DNA of 64,000 nt from assembly GCA_001897355.1 (NCBI GenBank), contig MKST01000011.1, positions 798,460-862,459 on the forward strand. The letters are read 5' to 3'. A model generated the notes under the pieces. That model was not told the origin of the DNA and searched no databases. It saw only the letters and a program-made list of their open reading frames with translations. This stretch comes from Solirubrobacterales bacterium 67-14. GTDB lineage: Bacteria > Actinomycetota > Thermoleophilia > Solirubrobacterales > 70-9. A program made the translations under genes and the position numbers. The first letter of the stretch is position 1, and each line of letters begins with the position of its first letter. Positions 8,348 through 17,099 of this stretch are shown in pieces.

Positions 8348-9373
8348 CTAGAGGCCGTTCTTCTTCTTGAGCTGCTCGACGTCCGAGCGGAGCTCGTCGA
8401 CCCCGATCGCGCCTTCGATCCGCTGCTCGATCGTGCCGTCCTTGTTGATCAGGAAGATCCACGGCTCGCTTTCGAGGCCGAAGGCGGTGAGCTGAGGGCG
8501 GACGCCCTTGCTCATGTCGTTCTCGTTGTAGACCTCGTTGTGGATGAAGACGACCCCGTCGCCGACCTCGTCCTTGACCTGTTCGGCCACGTCCACGACC
8601 GGGCCACAGACCCGCGACTGGCAGAGCGCCGGCGTGGCGAAGATCAGGACCACCGGCTTCTTGCCGAGCACGTCCTTGAGGTCGTTGTCATGCATGTCGT
8701 CGGGCGGCTGGCGGGTATCGATCTTCGAGAGGTCACCGCCGACGCTGGCCGCGGTCGGCGTGCTCACCCGGGGGGCCTTCTCGCCGACGGAGGCCGTATT
8801 CGGGAACTGTCCGACTACCGGGCTCGGCGTGACCCGGGCGGCCTCGGTGCCGTCATCGGTCTTGATCACCGCGATCGCCAGCCAGGGGCCGTTGCGGTCA
8901 AACTTCACGTGGGTCAGGTAGAAGCTGTTCGCCTCACCAGGACCGCCGGCGCCTTTCGAACGGAAGGCCGGCTTGGTCTCGAGCGAGACGGTCTCGGCCG
9001 GCAGCGGACCTTCGACCGGCGCCTGCGGTGACTTCGCGAAGTAGAGCGCGATGTCCGCGTCGTCTACCTGTGTGCGATCGACCTCGAAGACGCCGAAGGG
9101 AAAGCGGTTCTTGCCGAGTTCGAAGACCCGGGCCGCCGGAGTGACCACCAGGTCGCTCGGGGTCTGGTCGTTGAGGAGCTGCTCGATCGTCTTGCCCTGG
9201 GCCGACGGGAACTCGGAGGCCGAGGGTGCGCCCCGGGCGACGTCGTCGCCGCTCTCGCTGTCACCGCATCCGGAGACCAGCACGCCGAGGCCGGCGATCA
9301 GCAGCAGAACCAGGAAGAAGCCCTGCTTGAGGGGAATGGGCAGTACCGCCGTCTTGGTGGGAAGGCCGATCAT
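8348..9373 (-). CDS. Thioredoxin-fold lipoprotein
   Basis: Product of 341 aa with a lipobox LVSGC (Cys36) after a hydrophobic N-terminus, so it is probably anchored outside the membrane. The middle part (about 60-200) has no family I recognise. The C-terminal 120 residues have a thioredoxin-like layout: PVVLIFATPALCQSRVCGPVVD, with cysteines spaced C-x4-C rather than C-x2-C, then WIFLINKDGTIEQRIEG. This resembles TlpA/SCO-like redox or copper-handling proteins, but I cannot assign one. It converges on the GMC gene with 4 nt between stops. TAGCCT ends 9 nt before the ATG and could serve a very short leader. Confidence 0.7.
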   Translation of the reverse strand: MIGLPTKTAVLPIPLKQGFFLVLLLIAGLGVLVSGCGDSESGDDVARGAPSASEFPSAQGKTIEQLLNDQTPSDLVVTPAARVFELGKNRFPFGVFEVDRTQVDDADIALYFAKSPQAPVEGPLPAETVSLETKPAFRSKGAGGPGEANSFYLTHVKFDRNGPWLAIAVIKTDDGTEAARVTPSPVVGQFPNTASVGEKAPRVSTPTAASVGGDLSKIDTRQPPDDMHDNDLKDVLGKKPVVLIFATPALCQSRVCGPVVDVAEQVKDEVGDGVVFIHNEVYNENDMSKGVRPQLTAFGLESEPWIFLINKDGTIEQRIEGAIGVDELRSDVEQLKKKNGL

Positions 9374-9420
9374 GAAACGGTCAGGCTACAGAAATTATTA
9401 GTCGGCGAGCTTCGCTCCGC

Positions 9421-9478
9421 CTCCAAGTAGAACCCGCCCGCCCAAAAAATCAAAGAATGGATGGGCGGGCTCTACCGG
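9421..9478. repeat. Intergenic hairpin repeat, copy A (also sod terminator)
   Basis: Arms 9427-9439 and 9463-9475 pair over 13 positions with one mismatch around a loop containing AAAAAATCAAAGAATGG. It lies directly downstream of the superoxide dismutase gene; on the minus strand the second arm lies next to a T-rich loop, not a clean T tract. A related element with the same flank (CTCCAAGTA-AACCCG-CCG) is at 19760-19813. Confidence 0.55.
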
Positions 9479-9492
9479 CGGTACTTCGAGGA

Positions 9493-10092
9493 TTAGGCGG
9501 CGAAGCGCTCGGCTACGTAATCCCAGTTGACGACGTTCCAGAAGGCGTCCAGGTAATCCGGGCGCTTGTTCTGGTACTTGAGGTAGTAGGCGTGCTCCCA
9601 GACATCGGCCCCGAGCAGCGGGGTCTTGCCGTCGGTCAGGGGCGAATCCTGGTTCGGGGTCGAGACGATCGCAACGCCGTCGCCGTCCTTGACCAGCCAG
9701 ACCCAGCCGGAGCCGAACTGGCCGACGCCACCGGCCTTGAACTGCTCCTTGAACTCGTCGAAGGAACCGAAGGCGGCATCGATCGCAGCCGCGAGGTCAC
9801 CGCTCGGGGTGCCACCGCCGTTCGGGCTGAGCATCTCCCAGAAAAGCGAGTGGTTGTAATGGCCACCGGCGTTGTTGCGGACCGGGCCCTGCTTGTCGGC
9901 GGGCAGCGAGGAGAGGTTGGCGATTACCTCTTCGACCGGCTTGTCGGCCCACTCGGTGCCTTCGAGGGCGGCGTTGGCCTTGTCGACATAGGCCTGGTGG
10001 TGCTTGTCGTGGTGCACCTTCATGGTCGCCTCGTCGATGTGCGGCTCGAGCGCGTCGTAGGCGTAAGGGAGATCGGGGACTTCGTATGCCAT
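9493..10092 (-). CDS. sodA: Superoxide dismutase, Fe/Mn family
   Basis: Product of 199 aa, usual for the family, with AAGGAG seven nt before ATG. Metal ligands are visible in context: His in [13 protein letters not shown], His in [10 protein letters not shown], and Asp and His in [13 protein letters not shown]. The [10 protein letters not shown] and DVWEHAY forms favour manganese, though iron or cambialistic use cannot be excluded. No signal peptide, so cytoplasmic. It removes superoxide, which is of interest beside an O2-using oxidase cluster, but nothing shows co-regulation. Confidence 0.96.
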   Translation of the reverse strand: MAYEVPDLPYAYDALEPHIDEATMKVHHDKHHQAYVDKANAALEGTEWADKPVEEVIANLSSLPADKQGPVRNNAGGHYNHSLFWEMLSPNGGGTPSGDLAAAIDAAFGSFDEFKEQFKAGGVGQFGSGWVWLVKDGDGVAIVSTPNQDSPLTDGKTPLLGADVWEHAYYLKYQNKRPDYLDAFWNVVNWDYVAERFAA

Positions 10093-10162
10093 CAGGGGAC
10101 TCCTTGTGACTGGTTTTTGAGGTTCGTGACAGGTACTTGAACCCTAACGGTCCGCGACTCTC

Positions 10163-10178
10163 TGCCCCGCCCGGGGCA
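10163..10178 (-). terminator. GC hairpin after MFS gene
   Basis: Perfect inverted repeat TGCCCCG-CC-CGGGGCA just downstream of the MFS stop at 10190. There is no T tract, so termination strength is uncertain. Confidence 0.45.
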
Positions 10179-10189
10179 CAGCCGAAGAC

Positions 10190-11704
10190 CTATCCGTTTG
10201 CTCCGCGACCCTGCAGCGCAAACCCCGATATGAGCGCGGAGACGGCAAGCAAGGCGATGCTGACCGCGATCGCCGTGTGGTAGCCGGACATGAAGGCGAG
10301 CTTGGCCGTCTCGATCAGCGGCTCGGCCACCTGGCTCGACATCCTGCCGGCCACCTCCAGCGCCCGGGCCAGCGATTCCTGGGCATTCGCGATCCCGGTG
10401 CCGCTGATCCCCTCGAGCGAGCCGATCCTGGCGGTATAGACGATCGCCAGGATCGAGCCGAGCACCGCCACGCCGAAACCCCCGCCCAGCTCATAGGCGG
10501 TTTCCTCGATTGCCGCCGCCTGCCCGGCCTCGTCGGCCGGGACCGAGGAGATGATCACGTCGTTCGCGGCGACCAGGGCCACTTCCAGGGAGAAACCGAT
10601 GACCAGGAAGGACGGCCAGAGCAGGATGTACTCGTCACCCAGGCCGAGCGCCAGCATCGGGACCAGGCCCACCCCGGTCCCGGCCAGGCCGAGCGAGATG
10701 GTCCAGCGGGTCCCGAGCCGGCCCAGCACCCGCGCGGCGAGCAGGCCGCCGGCCAGCGTCGAGAGCATCAGTGGCAGCAGCCGCAGGGCGGCGTCGAAGG
10801 GTTCCAACCCGAGCACCAGCTGCAGGTACTGGGCACCGAAGAACTCGATCCCGACCAGGCCGAACATCGAGAGCAGCACGCAGCAGACCGCGACGGAGAA
10901 CTCACGCCGGGCGAAGAGCCGCACGTTCAGCAGTGGCTCGGGGGCCGCCAGCTGGCGCCGCGTGAACCAGATCAGGCAGCCGATCCCGGCCAGCAGCGAA
11001 ACCAGCACCTTGGGGTCGATGAAGCCGTACCTGGCCCCTTCCTTGAAGCCGAAGGCGAGGCCGAGGATGCCGACCACGGTCGAGGCGACGGCGAGGCCGT
11101 CCCAGGGCGGCGGCTTGAGCGCCCGGCTCTCGGGCAGCAGCCGCACCGCGACCGGCATGATGGCCAGCACGATCGGGACGTTGATCAGGAAGACCGCCCC
11201 CCACCAGAGATGCTCGACCAGGAAGCCACCGACCAGCGGCCCGACCGCTGCGCCGCCGGCACTGACCGCACTCCAGATCCCGACCGCCCGCACCCGCTCC
11301 TCCCGGTCTCGGAAGACGTCGCGGATGATCGACATGGTCGGCGGCATGATCATCGCCCCGCCCACCCCGAGCAGCGCCCGGGCAGCGATCAGGGCTTCGG
11401 CGGTCGGAGCGAAGGTCGCGGCCAGCGAAGCAAGCCCGAACAGGGCCATGCCCGCAATCAGCAGCCGCTTTCTTCCCAGTCGGTCGCCGATCACGCCCGA
11501 GGCGATCAGCAGTGGCGCGGCGACCAGCGGGTAGACGTCGATGATCCAGAGCAGCTGCAGCGCGGTCGGGTCGAGGTCTTCGGAGATCGCCGGCGCCGCC
11601 ACATGCAGCACGGTCACGTCGATCACGACGACCATCAGCGAAGCGCAGATCACCCACAGGATCGCCCAGCGCCGAGGATGTGAGGGGGCCGTATCGACCA
11701 TCAT
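10190..11704 (-). CDS. MFS efflux transporter, DHA2 (EmrB/QacA) type
   Basis: Product of 504 aa with about 14 hydrophobic segments. MFS motif A is present as GDRLGRKR (about residues 73-80), and GPLVGGFLVE and the RALLGVGGAMIMP region match the drug:H+ antiporter-2 family. The start overlaps the TetR stop (ATGA-type, 11701-11704), so the two genes are translationally coupled and repressed together. It likely exports toxic or antimicrobial compounds; the substrate is unknown. Confidence 0.9.
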   Translation of the reverse strand: MMVDTAPSHPRRWAILWVICASLMVVVIDVTVLHVAAPAISEDLDPTALQLLWIIDVYPLVAAPLLIASGVIGDRLGRKRLLIAGMALFGLASLAATFAPTAEALIAARALLGVGGAMIMPPTMSIIRDVFRDREERVRAVGIWSAVSAGGAAVGPLVGGFLVEHLWWGAVFLINVPIVLAIMPVAVRLLPESRALKPPPWDGLAVASTVVGILGLAFGFKEGARYGFIDPKVLVSLLAGIGCLIWFTRRQLAAPEPLLNVRLFARREFSVAVCCVLLSMFGLVGIEFFGAQYLQLVLGLEPFDAALRLLPLMLSTLAGGLLAARVLGRLGTRWTISLGLAGTGVGLVPMLALGLGDEYILLWPSFLVIGFSLEVALVAANDVIISSVPADEAGQAAAIEETAYELGGGFGVAVLGSILAIVYTARIGSLEGISGTGIANAQESLARALEVAGRMSSQVAEPLIETAKLAFMSGYHTAIAVSIALLAVSALISGFALQGRGANG

Positions 11705-12258
11705 CTCCCCTTGGCGGTGAACCCGCCCAAGATCGCCTCGCGGATCAGGCGGGGCACTTCCCTTTCCCCCGCGTAGCCGTCCTCGACCAGGTACCAGACG
11801 GACATCACCTGACCGCTGAACGAGTAGGCCATCCAGTGTGAGGAGAGGTCGGACCGGAAGATCCCTTCCGCCTGGCCCCGGGCGAAGAACCGCTCCAGCC
11901 GGAGGTCCTGCTGCTCGAGCCGTTCGCCGATGTCACCCGTTCGTTCGAGGCTGGGGGTGGCGGTGAGCAGCCAGTAGGACTGGGCCAGCGGATAGCAGTC
12001 CTCGATCAGGCGGTCGAGGGCCGGCTCGACCTCGCCATCATCGATCTCGGCCGCGTCGAAAACCTCGTTGCAGCGGTCGAGCAGCCAGCCGTAGACCGAT
12101 TCGACCAGTGCTTCCCGGTCGCCGAAGACCCGGTGAAGGGTGGCCCGGCTGACCCCGGCCGCCGCCGCGATGCCCGAGGTGGAGGCACCCGGATTCGCGA
12201 CCAACGCCTTGGCCACGTCGTGAAAGAGCTTTTCCTGCCCGGTTTCCATTCCGGACAT
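11701..12258 (-). CDS. TetR-family repressor of the MFS gene
   Basis: Product of 185 aa. HTH at about residues 26-51 (STSGIAAAAGVSRATLHRVF) followed by a variable ligand-binding part. The start could be ATG 12256-12258 or the fourth codon, ATG 12247-12249. The putative -10 TACGAT ends 1 nt before the first ATG and 10 nt before the second, which favours the second if transcription starts there. A perfect palindrome upstream is the probable autoregulatory operator. Confidence 0.88.
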   Translation of the reverse strand: MSGMETGQEKLFHDVAKALVANPGASTSGIAAAAGVSRATLHRVFGDREALVESVYGWLLDRCNEVFDAAEIDDGEVEPALDRLIEDCYPLAQSYWLLTATPSLERTGDIGERLEQQDLRLERFFARGQAEGIFRSDLSSHWMAYSFSGQVMSVWYLVEDGYAGEREVPRLIREAILGGFTAKGR

Positions 12259-12270
12259 AATCGTATCAAC

Positions 12271-12288
12271 TGAGACAGTTTTGTCTCA
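12271..12288. promoter_or_regulatory. TetR operator, TGAGACA-N4-TGTCTCA
   Basis: Perfect 7-bp arms around GTTT. On the minus strand a -35-like TGAGAC lies inside it and a -10-like TACGAT follows after 17 nt, so a bound repressor would block the tetR-MFS promoter. Arms and spacing are typical of TetR-family sites. Confidence 0.75.
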
Positions 12289-12296
12289 CGCGATTT

Positions 12297-13964
12297 TCAC
12301 TCGCCCGGACAATTGACCGTGCCGTAGTCGCCGTACATCCCGATCGTGCGGGCCAAGCGCAGGTTTCCCCTGACCGCGCGGATGCTCAGCCCAAGCCGGT
12401 TGGCGACCGCCCGGACCGACCCAGTTGCCTTGAAGGCCTGCTCGACCTTCTTCATCCGGCGGATGTCGGAGGCCGGGAACTGCGCCGCGGGGAGGTCACC
12501 TTCCGCCTTCGTCTCCGAAAGCAACCGCAGGGCACCCACTTCCTTGATCCCGCCCTTCGATCCACCGAAGATGATGATCACCGAGCGGCCGGAGATCAGG
12601 TAGACGAGCCGCCCGATCTCCCGGTCCCTGAAGACCGAGACCGGCCGTCCGCGCTGGAACCTGGCCGGTCTGCCGACAGCGGCGGTCGAGGGAAGGGCAC
12701 CCTTGGCGTCGCAGATGTCTGCCTGGAGGATGTAGAAGGGCTTGCCGCAACGGGACGACCGCTGGTTCGAACAATCGAGATAGGTCAGGTACGGAGCTCG
12801 CCCGTCGTAGAAGATCCCCGTGTACAGCCTCGAGTCGATTTTCGGCCCGGCCCAGAACATGTCGTCCAACCCTCCGCTCGGCCGGGGCTGCTCGACGTCC
12901 AGGGTCAGGGCCGGTCTCGCCCCGCATCTGGCGGGACGGGTGCTTGCCTTGCCCGCCTCCCCCGTCGGGTCGACCCAGGCCGGGCCGAGGCTGGCCGGGG
13001 TGCCGTCAGTCAGCATGGTCAGGCAGTTGCCGTCCGGCTTGACCGTGAAGGCCTCGTAGGCCTCGGCCGCGTTGGCCATGTTGCCGGCGGACTGGAAGAC
13101 GATCCGGCCGTCCTCGGACCAGTCCGGGCTGCGCTGGTCGCCACCGGTCGAGACCAGCGGTCGTGCGCCGGTGCCGTCGGCGTCGATGACCTTCAGCCTG
13201 CCGCCGTCGTTGCACACCGCTGTCTGGTCACCGCAGACCTCGACCTCCTCGTCCCAGGTCAAAGCGGTGAACACGACGCGCCGGCCGTCCGGGGACCAGG
13301 CGCCGTCGAGTGCCTGTTTGGCCAGCAGCCGCGACTTGCCGGTTTCTAGGTTGAGAACCATCAGGCGGCTCCAGGCCGCGTCGGGGAACTCGCCCTCGGT
13401 TGTTCCGTAGAGCACCTTCTTGCCGTCCGGCGAGAAGCGCGCATCCCTGAGATAGGTCCACTCGCCGAACCGCTTCCGCTGCTGCCGCTTGACGAGGATC
13501 TTCCTGCCGATCGCCCCCGAGTCGGTGACCCTGGCCAGTCCGGTCTCGGCTCGCCTGCCCTCCCGGCGGAAGTATGAGACGACCAGCTCGCCGGCCGGGG
13601 TGAAGGTCGGGTCCGCGTAAAAGGTCCGGCGGTCTGCCCGGAGAACCCTCCTGGCCCCGGTTCCGTCGCCGTCGGCCAGCCAGATGTCGCTGAACTCGGT
13701 GCCTTTCGATTCGCGGATGAAGGCGAAGGCGAGTTGCCTGCCGTCCGGCGAGACCTCCGGGTTGACCGCTCCGAGCTGATCGTTCACGGGCCGGCGCGAC
13801 TTGCCGAACAGGACCTGCCGGTCGCTGCCGTCGGCGCCCACCGAGAGGATCCGGCCGCCGCTGGCGAAGACGATCTCGGCCGGGTCGGCGGCGGATGCCA
13901 GGCCGGGCAGAGCCAGGATCAGCGTCGCCGCGAGGCCCGAGATCGTGGCGCGGCGCCGACTCAT
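12297..13964 (-). CDS. Exported PD40/TolB-like beta-propeller protein with HTH-like C-terminus
   Basis: Product of 555 aa from ATG 13962-13964, whose first base overlaps the TGA of the upstream gene (TGATG). Signal peptide ends ALPGLASAA. Repeats of the form xLSPDGRxLxF (EVSPDGRQLAF, RFSPDGKKVLYG, AWSPDGRRVVFT) mark a TolB-like propeller. About residues 430-500 form a separate Cys-containing part (CSNQRSSRCGKPFYI). The last 60 residues hold an HTH-like segment, TGSVRAVANRLGLSIRAVRG, unusual in an exported protein. Upstream neighbour is a paralogue. Function unknown. Confidence 0.8.
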   Translation of the reverse strand: MSRRRATISGLAATLILALPGLASAADPAEIVFASGGRILSVGADGSDRQVLFGKSRRPVNDQLGAVNPEVSPDGRQLAFAFIRESKGTEFSDIWLADGDGTGARRVLRADRRTFYADPTFTPAGELVVSYFRREGRRAETGLARVTDSGAIGRKILVKRQQRKRFGEWTYLRDARFSPDGKKVLYGTTEGEFPDAAWSRLMVLNLETGKSRLLAKQALDGAWSPDGRRVVFTALTWDEEVEVCGDQTAVCNDGGRLKVIDADGTGARPLVSTGGDQRSPDWSEDGRIVFQSAGNMANAAEAYEAFTVKPDGNCLTMLTDGTPASLGPAWVDPTGEAGKASTRPARCGARPALTLDVEQPRPSGGLDDMFWAGPKIDSRLYTGIFYDGRAPYLTYLDCSNQRSSRCGKPFYILQADICDAKGALPSTAAVGRPARFQRGRPVSVFRDREIGRLVYLISGRSVIIIFGGSKGGIKEVGALRLLSETKAEGDLPAAQFPASDIRRMKKVEQAFKATGSVRAVANRLGLSIRAVRGNLRLARTIGMYGDYGTVNCPGE

Positions 13965-15763
13965 CAATCGATGCCCCAGGGGTCGCTGGTGTCGGGGCAC
14001 CGGGCTCGCCCGAAATCGCCACCGAGCCGCTTCAAGTTGGCGTGGAAGTTGAGTTCGTCGATCACCCACCTCCGGCTGACCTTGTTCGCTCTCATGACCT
14101 CGGCGATCGAGGTCAACCGGACCAGTTTCTTCACGACCCGCGCCAACCGATAATCGATGACCGGGATCTTGAGCCTCGACAGGCGCGGTCTCCATTTCTC
14201 GCCTTCGACCCGGAGCTCATCGAGCAGCGCCCTTTGCTGATCGACCCTCAGTTCGGACGACTTCCCGCGACCCGCGTCGACAGCCCCTGAGATCGTGGTC
14301 GTCCTTCGGCCCGAGTAGATGGTGGTTTCCAGGGATCCACGCTTGCGATTCGCGGTGAACCAGACACCTCGCGCCTTCTCCCGCCGCGAGTTGACGAGGC
14401 CCTGAAGGATCTTGGCCCAGCTGCCCATGTCGAAGCAGACGGGACTGGTTGAAATGGTCGCGCCCGGCTCGCAGTCGGAGGCTTTGACCGCACCGCAATC
14501 ACCGTAGACCGAGAAGGAGAGGAAGACGAGGTCTGCGTCCGCCGAAAGCAGGCCCTGGCTGGATTCGGGCCCGAGCCAGAGCCGCTTGCCGAAGCCTTTC
14601 TTCTCGACCGGGTTGAGGCCGGTCTCGGCCAGGGCCGGACGGTCGATCGACCGGCATGTCCCCGGGGCGACGATTTCACCGGAAGCGGGAACGAACTCAG
14701 GGTCGAGGCTGGCCGGCGAGCCGTTGGTCAACCGGACCGGGCAGGTCCCGTCGGCGCCGATCGAGAATAGCTCGGCGGTGCTCCGGTCGCCCGGGCGCAG
14801 GAACGTGCCGCTGAAGGCGATCCGGTCCCCGTCCGGCGCCCAGGAGGGGGAAGCCTCGTCCCGCTTCGTGTCGGTCAGCCGGCTGACCCCGCTGCCGTCG
14901 ACGTTCGCGGTGAAGAGATCCCCGCTGGGGACGCAGTCGACATCGAAGTCACAGACCATGAGCTTGCCGCGGTCCTTGACGAAGACGAAGCGACTGCCGT
15001 CCGGCGAGAAGACCCCGGAGTGGGCGCCCTTGGCGATCAGTTTGCGACTGCCGGTGGCGACATCCACCAGTTCGAGGGCGTAGCCATACTCGCTCGAGGA
15101 ATCCATCCGCGTCATCAAGAGGCTCCTGCCGTCCGGTGACGCGGCCAGGCGGACGGCTCGTGCGGTATCGACCAGGCCTGGGTAACCGCTCTTGCGCGAA
15201 CGGAAGCGGAGAATCACGCGCTCCCCGGTTCCGTCCAGCCGGACCGAGACGACCGAGGCCTTGCCGGTCTTACCGATCTTGGACGCGACAACACGATCGG
15301 TGCCCGGGAGCCAGGCCAGATTCTCGTACGAGACCCGCTTGCTGCCAGCCAGCACCTCGCGGACCTTGCCAGTCGCCCGGTTCAGCACCATGTTCCTGCC
15401 ATCAGGCAGAAAGATGTCGTCGGACGAAAGCCGTGCCGTATCCCGTATGAACAGCACCTTGGTGCCGTCCGGCGAGACTCGAGGGAAGCGGTCCCCGCCC
15501 AGCCCGAATCCGCCCGGGGTCTTCACCTTGCCGTGGCGGGTGAGAACCTTGCGGTCAGAACCGTCGGCGTTGACCTGGACCAGGCGGCCGCCGTTCGTGT
15601 AGGTGATCTCCGCCTTGTCGGCGGGCGGTGGGGTAAGGGCCCGCGAATCGCGGCCGAACGCAGCCAGCGAGAAAACCGCCGCAGCCAGTGCTCCGCCGAA
15701 AAGCAAAGTGAGCGATACGAACCGCCCGCTTTGGCGATATTCCTTCTCCCCTGATGTCGACAT
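13964..15763 (-). CDS. Membrane-anchored or exported PD40 beta-propeller protein with HTH-like C-terminus
   Basis: Product of 599 aa from ATG 15761-15763; further upstream the frame runs through the tRNA-Pro gene and is not real. One N-terminal hydrophobic segment (FVSLTLLFGGALAAAVFSLA) is a signal or anchor. Propeller repeats include RVSPDGTKVLFI, AASPDGRSLLMT, VFSPDGSRFVFV and SWAPDGDRIAFS. The C-terminal 60 residues (LARVVKKLVRLTSIAEVMRA, then NKVSRRWVIDEL) resemble an HTH and match the position of the similar segment in the downstream paralogue. The two genes overlap by 1 nt and form an operon. Function unknown. Confidence 0.8.
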   Translation of the reverse strand: MSTSGEKEYRQSGRFVSLTLLFGGALAAAVFSLAAFGRDSRALTPPPADKAEITYTNGGRLVQVNADGSDRKVLTRHGKVKTPGGFGLGGDRFPRVSPDGTKVLFIRDTARLSSDDIFLPDGRNMVLNRATGKVREVLAGSKRVSYENLAWLPGTDRVVASKIGKTGKASVVSVRLDGTGERVILRFRSRKSGYPGLVDTARAVRLAASPDGRSLLMTRMDSSSEYGYALELVDVATGSRKLIAKGAHSGVFSPDGSRFVFVKDRGKLMVCDFDVDCVPSGDLFTANVDGSGVSRLTDTKRDEASPSWAPDGDRIAFSGTFLRPGDRSTAELFSIGADGTCPVRLTNGSPASLDPEFVPASGEIVAPGTCRSIDRPALAETGLNPVEKKGFGKRLWLGPESSQGLLSADADLVFLSFSVYGDCGAVKASDCEPGATISTSPVCFDMGSWAKILQGLVNSRREKARGVWFTANRKRGSLETTIYSGRRTTTISGAVDAGRGKSSELRVDQQRALLDELRVEGEKWRPRLSRLKIPVIDYRLARVVKKLVRLTSIAEVMRANKVSRRWVIDELNFHANLKRLGGDFGRARCPDTSDPWGID

Positions 15764-15855
15764 CCAGCGACCCGTCTTTCTGTTGTTCCGGATCCGATCC
15801 GGCCCCCATATGCGAGAAATTCTACCGTCGGAACACGGCCTTCGGGAACTGCGAG

Positions 15856-15898
15856 GCGTGCGCTCCCCGTCACAGCACGGCTGACGGAGGACGCACAC
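15856..15898 (-). other. Imperfect hairpin downstream of tRNA-Pro
   Basis: On the minus strand GTGCGTCCTCCGTCA pairs imperfectly with TGACGGGGAGCGCAC around a short loop, between the tRNA and the PD40 gene. It may end the tRNA transcript or mark its 3' trailer; there is no T tract. Confidence 0.3.
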
Positions 15899-15925
15899 CC
15901 CTAAACACGGTCGGATGAAGAAGTA

Positions 15926-15999
15926 TCGGGGCGCCCGGATTTGAACCGGGGACCTCACCGACCCGAACGGTGCGCGCTACCAGGCTGCGCCACGCCCCG
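15926..15999 (-). tRNA. tRNA-Pro (anticodon CGG)
   Basis: A full 74-nt cloverleaf can be read on the minus strand: acceptor CGGGGCG/CGCCCCG with discriminator A, D arm GCGCAGCCTGGTAGCGC, anticodon stem CACCG/CGGTG with loop TTCGGGT (anticodon CGG, reading CCG), and T arm CCCCGGTTCAAATCCGGG. The 3' CCA is not encoded. Confidence 0.95.
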
Positions 16000-16072
16000 A
16001 GGAAAAGTGAGCCTACAGAAAACCGGGCCGAGGACTCATCCTCGCCAGCGGCCGCGCGGGCAGGGAATGGCC

Positions 16073-16789
16073 CTACTGGACCTCGGAGATCGCCGCCTGG
16101 ATCTCGGCCAGGTCCGGGGCGTCCTGCACGGTCACCGTGCCGCCGGGCCCGTTCACGACCACGGCCGGCTTGTCGCGGATCTTGAGGTTGATCGCCAGCT
16201 GGTCCTGGGCCTGAAGGTCGGCGTTCATGGCGCTGTCCGGCTGGTTGCCTTCCTCGAAGTCCTGCTTCCACTGGTCGATGTCCATGTTCTCGATCGTTTC
16301 CGCCAGGTGGGTGAGGAAATCCTCGTCCAGACCCTGCTTCTTGGCCAGGTCCTGGTTCATGAACATCAGATAGGCGAACTGCCAGCCGTACCCCTGTTCC
16401 TGGGCGGCCTCGATCCCGTAGAAGCTGAGTTCGGTCGCGTTGCGGGTCAGTGAGCGGTTGCGGTAGAGCAGCTTCAGGCTGCCGCCCCGGACCGGGCCGT
16501 TGACCAGGGCGGGAATGGTCTCCAGGAACTGGTCGCGATAGGTCGCGCTCTGGGCGTCGAGGAAGACCTGCATCTGGACCGGGGCGTCGTCAGAACCGAG
16601 CCGGTCGTCGAGCTGCCGGACCCCGCCGAAGATCTGGCGCATCTCCTGGCCGCCCTGGACGTCCTCGTACTCGTTGCTGGCTTCCCGGGTCGCCATGCCG
16701 ATCAACGCGATGAGCAGCGCCCCAACCGCCACCACGAGGATGATCAGTGTCCGGAACTGACCGGGGCGGCGCTGCCTGAAAACTCCCAT
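16073..16789 (-). CDS. Membrane-anchored DsbA-like protein lacking active-site cysteines
   Basis: Product of 238 aa with one N-terminal membrane segment (residues 13-33). The rest has the DsbA-like thioredoxin layout: DDAPVQMQVFLDAQSATYRDQF (residues 68-88), a helical insertion, and a late cis-Pro region KIRDKPAVVVNG. Where DsbA family members have C-x-x-C, this protein has SATY, and it contains no cysteine at all, so it cannot do disulfide exchange. It starts 1 nt after the preceding small gene. Role unknown; perhaps a scaffold or chaperone-like periplasmic protein. Confidence 0.72.
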   Translation of the reverse strand: MGVFRQRRPGQFRTLIILVVAVGALLIALIGMATREASNEYEDVQGGQEMRQIFGGVRQLDDRLGSDDAPVQMQVFLDAQSATYRDQFLETIPALVNGPVRGGSLKLLYRNRSLTRNATELSFYGIEAAQEQGYGWQFAYLMFMNQDLAKKQGLDEDFLTHLAETIENMDIDQWKQDFEEGNQPDSAMNADLQAQDQLAINLKIRDKPAVVVNGPGGTVTVQDAPDLAEIQAAISEVQ

Positions 16790-16790
16790 C

Positions 16791-17054
16791 TCAGCCGGTT
16801 ACCGACTTGTAGTACCGCACGGCCAGGCCGGTGATCAAGGTCTTGAAGGCTTCCTCGAGCTCCATGCCTTCCTCCTCGGAGAAGCGGACCAGGCCACGGT
16901 CCTCGATCGCCACGCTGCGCTCGATCAGCTCGTCGATCAACTCGGGGTTGCGATCGGAGAAGTAGGCACCCATCGAGTAGAGATCGGTGTCCATCAGCGA
17001 CTCGATGAAGGCGTCGCTGGGGGCAGCGACCTCGGTTTCCTGCTCTTCAGCCAC
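16791..17054 (-). CDS. Hypothetical small acidic protein
   Basis: Product of 87 aa from GTG 17052-17054. Mostly helical and acidic (SDAFIESLMDTDLYSMGAYF, DELIERSVAIEDRG); no domain recognised. The -10 TAAGAT (minus strand of 17061-17066) ends 6 nt before the start, suggesting a leaderless transcript. It is followed 1 nt later by the DsbA-like gene, so both are probably made from one mRNA. Confidence 0.65.
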   Translation of the reverse strand: MAEEQETEVAAPSDAFIESLMDTDLYSMGAYFSDRNPELIDELIERSVAIEDRGLVRFSEEEGMELEEAFKTLITGLAVRYYKSVTG

Positions 17055-17060
17055 GAAACC

Positions 17061-17093
17061 ATCTTAGGGACAGATGCCCGCCGCTTATATGGT
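17061..17093. promoter_or_regulatory. Divergent leaderless promoters
   Basis: Minus strand: TAAGAT (17061-17066) ends 6 nt before GTG at 17054. Plus strand: TATGGT (17088-17093) ends 6 nt before GTG at 17100. Both fit TANNNT with the start codon at the expected transcription start. Confidence 0.5.
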
Positions 17094-17099
17094 GGGGCC

